From assembly GCF_023954305.1 (NCBI RefSeq), contig NZ_JAMLIG010000001.1, forward strand, positions 1,736,001 through 1,800,000: a stretch of DNA of 64,000 nt, in the 5' to 3' direction. Source of the DNA: Mesorhizobium sp. Lineage in GTDB: Bacteria; Pseudomonadota; Alphaproteobacteria; Rhizobiales; Rhizobiaceae. The position numbers and the translations under genes are program-made. The notes under the pieces are model-generated. The model saw only the letters and a program-made list of their open reading frames with translations. It was not told the DNA's origin and ran no database searches. Below, piece by piece: positions 62,441 through 64,000 of this stretch. How positions within the stretch are numbered: position 1 is the first letter of the stretch; the number at the start of each line of letters is the position of its first letter.

Positions 62441-63654
62441 CAGATCTTGCCCTTCAGAAGACGAACCAGCTCTCGGCCGGTTATCGATTCCATGCCTTTG
62501 ACCCGGGTCAGCAGGATATCCTGGTGCGACTTGCCAAGACTGGCGACCCGCGTTGCTGTTGCGGTGACCGAAGCGATGATCTGGAAGCAGTTGAGGATCC
62601 GGTAGTATTCAAGCCGCGTCGGATCCACGGAGAGACCCGAGGCTGCGGTGTAGCGATCGTAGAACTCGTCGGCTGGGATCAGTCCGCAGATATAGTAGAC
62701 CGAACCGTCCTCGCTGTAGTGGCCGAAGCTCGGATGCGTGGTCCAGGCGAGGTCGCGATGCCGGTCGCCGAGATGCGCACGTTCCCAATCCAGCCACGCG
62801 GTCACGCGGCCGGACGCTTCGTCGAACAGAAAATTCCCACTGCGATAATCGCCGTGCACCATACTGACGGTGTCGAGCACGGGAAGGTTCGCGCGCAGCC
62901 ACGCCGCAGCCACGTCCATGAGGGGCAAATCCTCGCAACGGTCTTCTTCCCAGATCCTCAATGCTCTGTTGAGTTGCCATTCTGAGTTCTGCGTCGTGCC
63001 GACGCTCGGGGCGGACATGCTCTCGAAGGGGTGCGCCGCATAGTCGAAGGTGTGGATGCGGGCAAGATAGTCCATGAAGGTGGGAGCAAGCTTCTCTCGC
63101 AGGGCCGGGCCGAAATTCGTACCCATACCGCTGACCTGGCCGGTCGTCGTCGACGTCGGCTTGGTCACTCCCTCGGCGAACTCGTAGATCAGTGCGGGTT
63201 CCGGAAACCAACGCCCCTCCCGATCAAGCCAGAACGGTCGCGGCACCGGGACCAAGCCGTCGAAGGCTTTCAGAAGCTCGTATTCGCGCAGCCGGCTGGT
63301 TGTATTGGACCCTTCGTTCGGGTCCATCCGAACGACCATCCGTTCCCTGCGCGCGCGGCCGGATTCGGTCCATTCGAGGGTAAATCCGAGCTGAATCTTT
63401 GACACACCGCCCGTGAACCAGCGAAGATCCGTGAGGTCATAGTCATCGATCCCGACGTCGGCGAGCATCGTCTCGATGCACCGGCGCAATTCCTGCAGCG
63501 ACAGCCGGGAATATTCCGGACCCGCGCGGCGCTGCATCTTGCGCACGAATAGCTGGTCGATTTCCGGCTCTACCGGGAAACGATCCCTCATCTCCTGGAT
63601 GAATTCAGGTGTAGGCTGCGCGCCGAGACTGAACCGTTCCTGAGCCGTCTGCAT
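62440..63654 (-). CDS. Phosphotransferase-family (APH fold) protein
   Basis: 404 aa kinase-fold protein. Catalytic loop VHGDYRSGNFLFD and the metal-binding Asp of AWLDWERAHLGD are intact; the nucleotide-binding N-lobe is at about 70-135. Such proteins cluster with acyl-CoA dehydrogenases and TRAP systems and probably phosphorylate small hydroxylated substrates, not antibiotics. The candidate operator at 63766 lies about 110 bp upstream. Confidence 0.88.
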   Translation of the reverse strand: MQTAQERFSLGAQPTPEFIQEMRDRFPVEPEIDQLFVRKMQRRAGPEYSRLSLQELRRCIETMLADVGIDDYDLTDLRWFTGGVSKIQLGFTLEWTESGRARRERMVVRMDPNEGSNTTSRLREYELLKAFDGLVPVPRPFWLDREGRWFPEPALIYEFAEGVTKPTSTTTGQVSGMGTNFGPALREKLAPTFMDYLARIHTFDYAAHPFESMSAPSVGTTQNSEWQLNRALRIWEEDRCEDLPLMDVAAAWLRANLPVLDTVSMVHGDYRSGNFLFDEASGRVTAWLDWERAHLGDRHRDLAWTTHPSFGHYSEDGSVYYICGLIPADEFYDRYTAASGLSVDPTRLEYYRILNCFQIIASVTATATRVASLGKSHQDILLTRVKGMESITGRELVRLLKGKI

Positions 63655-63765
63655 GTGGTCGCCTTATCGAATGCCTCGTCTGGGGAGGGGTCCGCCTGGC
63701 GACCAGCCGCGCATCGGGCGCCGATCTCAGCTGCATTCTCCTCCCAAGTCACGTAAATCACATAT

Positions 63766-63787
63766 AATAGCACATGAAAAGGCCATT
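63766..63787. promoter_or_regulatory. Second copy of the 61085 dyad
   Basis: AATAGCA-N8-GGCCATT, identical to 61085-61106 at 17 of 22 positions, in the promoter region of the phosphotransferase gene. Confidence 0.5.
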
Positions 63788-63888
63788 AATTACTCCGCGG
63801 CAAAGTTCCTGCTGGACGGCAGTGTACGGCCCGCCGAAAAACCACTGAAGCGGTCGGGCTTTCCGGAGTGCGGCGGCGACGCCGCGCA

Positions 63889-64000
63889 TCATCGTCCGCG
63901 AAAAGCCGGACGACGCTTCTCGACGAGCGCGCTGATTCCGTCACAGGCATCCTCGGTCGTGAGCAGGCGACCGATCGCGGCCGCTTCCAGCGCGAGCTGC
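63889..64000 (-). CDS. Enoyl-CoA hydratase/isomerase, C-terminal fragment (runs off the window)
   Basis: The last 36 codons are visible. They read LALEAAAIGRLLTTEDACDG, then ISALVEKRRPAFRGR before the stop. This is the standard crotonase C-terminus (EDA-x-G-I-x-A-F-x-EKR-x-P-x-F-x-GR). The 5' part lies beyond 64000. It suggests that the cluster at the right edge handles acyl-CoA intermediates. Confidence 0.85.
   Translation of the reverse strand, partial: QLALEAAAIGRLLTTEDACDGISALVEKRRPAFRGR

Noticed and set aside
62440..63654. Aminoglycoside resistance gene
   Set aside because: The kinase fold is shared, but context and length match the catabolic phosphotransferase group rather than resistance enzymes.
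1..64000. CRISPR arrays, rRNA genes, prophage structural genes, IS transposases
   Set aside because: No regularly spaced repeats, rRNA-like stretches, capsid/tail proteins or transposase motifs were seen.

Overview
This 64 kb window is GC-rich chromosomal DNA of an alphaproteobacterium, most likely order Hyphomicrobiales (Mesorhizobium/Phyllobacteriaceae-like). The reasons are an mbfA-type iron exporter behind an Irr-style ICE box, several TRAP systems including a TAXI type with a DUF1850 partner, a FrcK-like kinase, and a housekeeping run uppP-GST-queG-SDR / mepA / mgsA / glk / ABC exporter / dapB / gpmA. No rRNA genes or CRISPR arrays were seen. Two tRNA genes are present: Arg-CCG and Leu-CAG.

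Layout. 1-14.4 kb: an ABC-2 exporter, mbfA, a YciE-like ferritin-fold protein, a TAXI-TRAP uptake operon, an M24 peptidase, a ~308 bp inverted-repeat element, a kinase plus D-lyxose isomerase plus orphan DctP, a MetE-C-like methyltransferase and a PAS-GGDEF protein. 14.7-35.5 kb: tRNA-Arg followed by a catabolic block. It holds a TetR regulator, three FAH-superfamily proteins, a gamma-resorcylate-decarboxylase-like amidohydrolase, a VOC dioxygenase, a cyclase-fold hydrolase, a frameshifted GST pseudogene, a fused TRAP permease with a small Cys-rich partner, an FAD monooxygenase, a TRAP binding protein, a complete Liv-type ABC importer, a cupin, an alcohol dehydrogenase, an SDR and an AraC regulator. 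35.6-45.5 kb: housekeeping genes. 45.6-56.7 kb: an ~11 kb genomic island in tRNA-Leu. Its integrase lies next to the tRNA, with a second tyrosine recombinase, two small HTH proteins, a coiled-coil protein and a type I restriction-modification locus whose hsdS and hsdR are separated by three small uncharacterised genes. 56.7-64 kb: a second, smaller catabolic/uptake cluster (CrtC/AttH-like protein, TRAP transporter, TetR, phosphotransferase-like protein, enoyl-CoA hydratase).

How the genes work together. The two catabolic blocks each pair importers with ring or acyl processing enzymes and a local regulator. In both, a similar sequence recurs in front of two transcription units: a 22 bp dyad at 61085 and 63766, and a quasi-palindrome at 16806 and 25961. 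These look like operators of the local TetR proteins. The island is a self-contained defence cassette with recognisable att repeats and integrase arm-type repeats at both ends.

The most promising undescribed material is the set of small proteins embedded in the type I RM locus (zinc-ribbon 80 aa, HNH-like 193 aa, basic 107 aa), the recombinase/HTH/coiled-coil module in front of it, and the unassigned aromatic pathway at 15-26 kb. All functional statements come from reading motifs; no database search was run.
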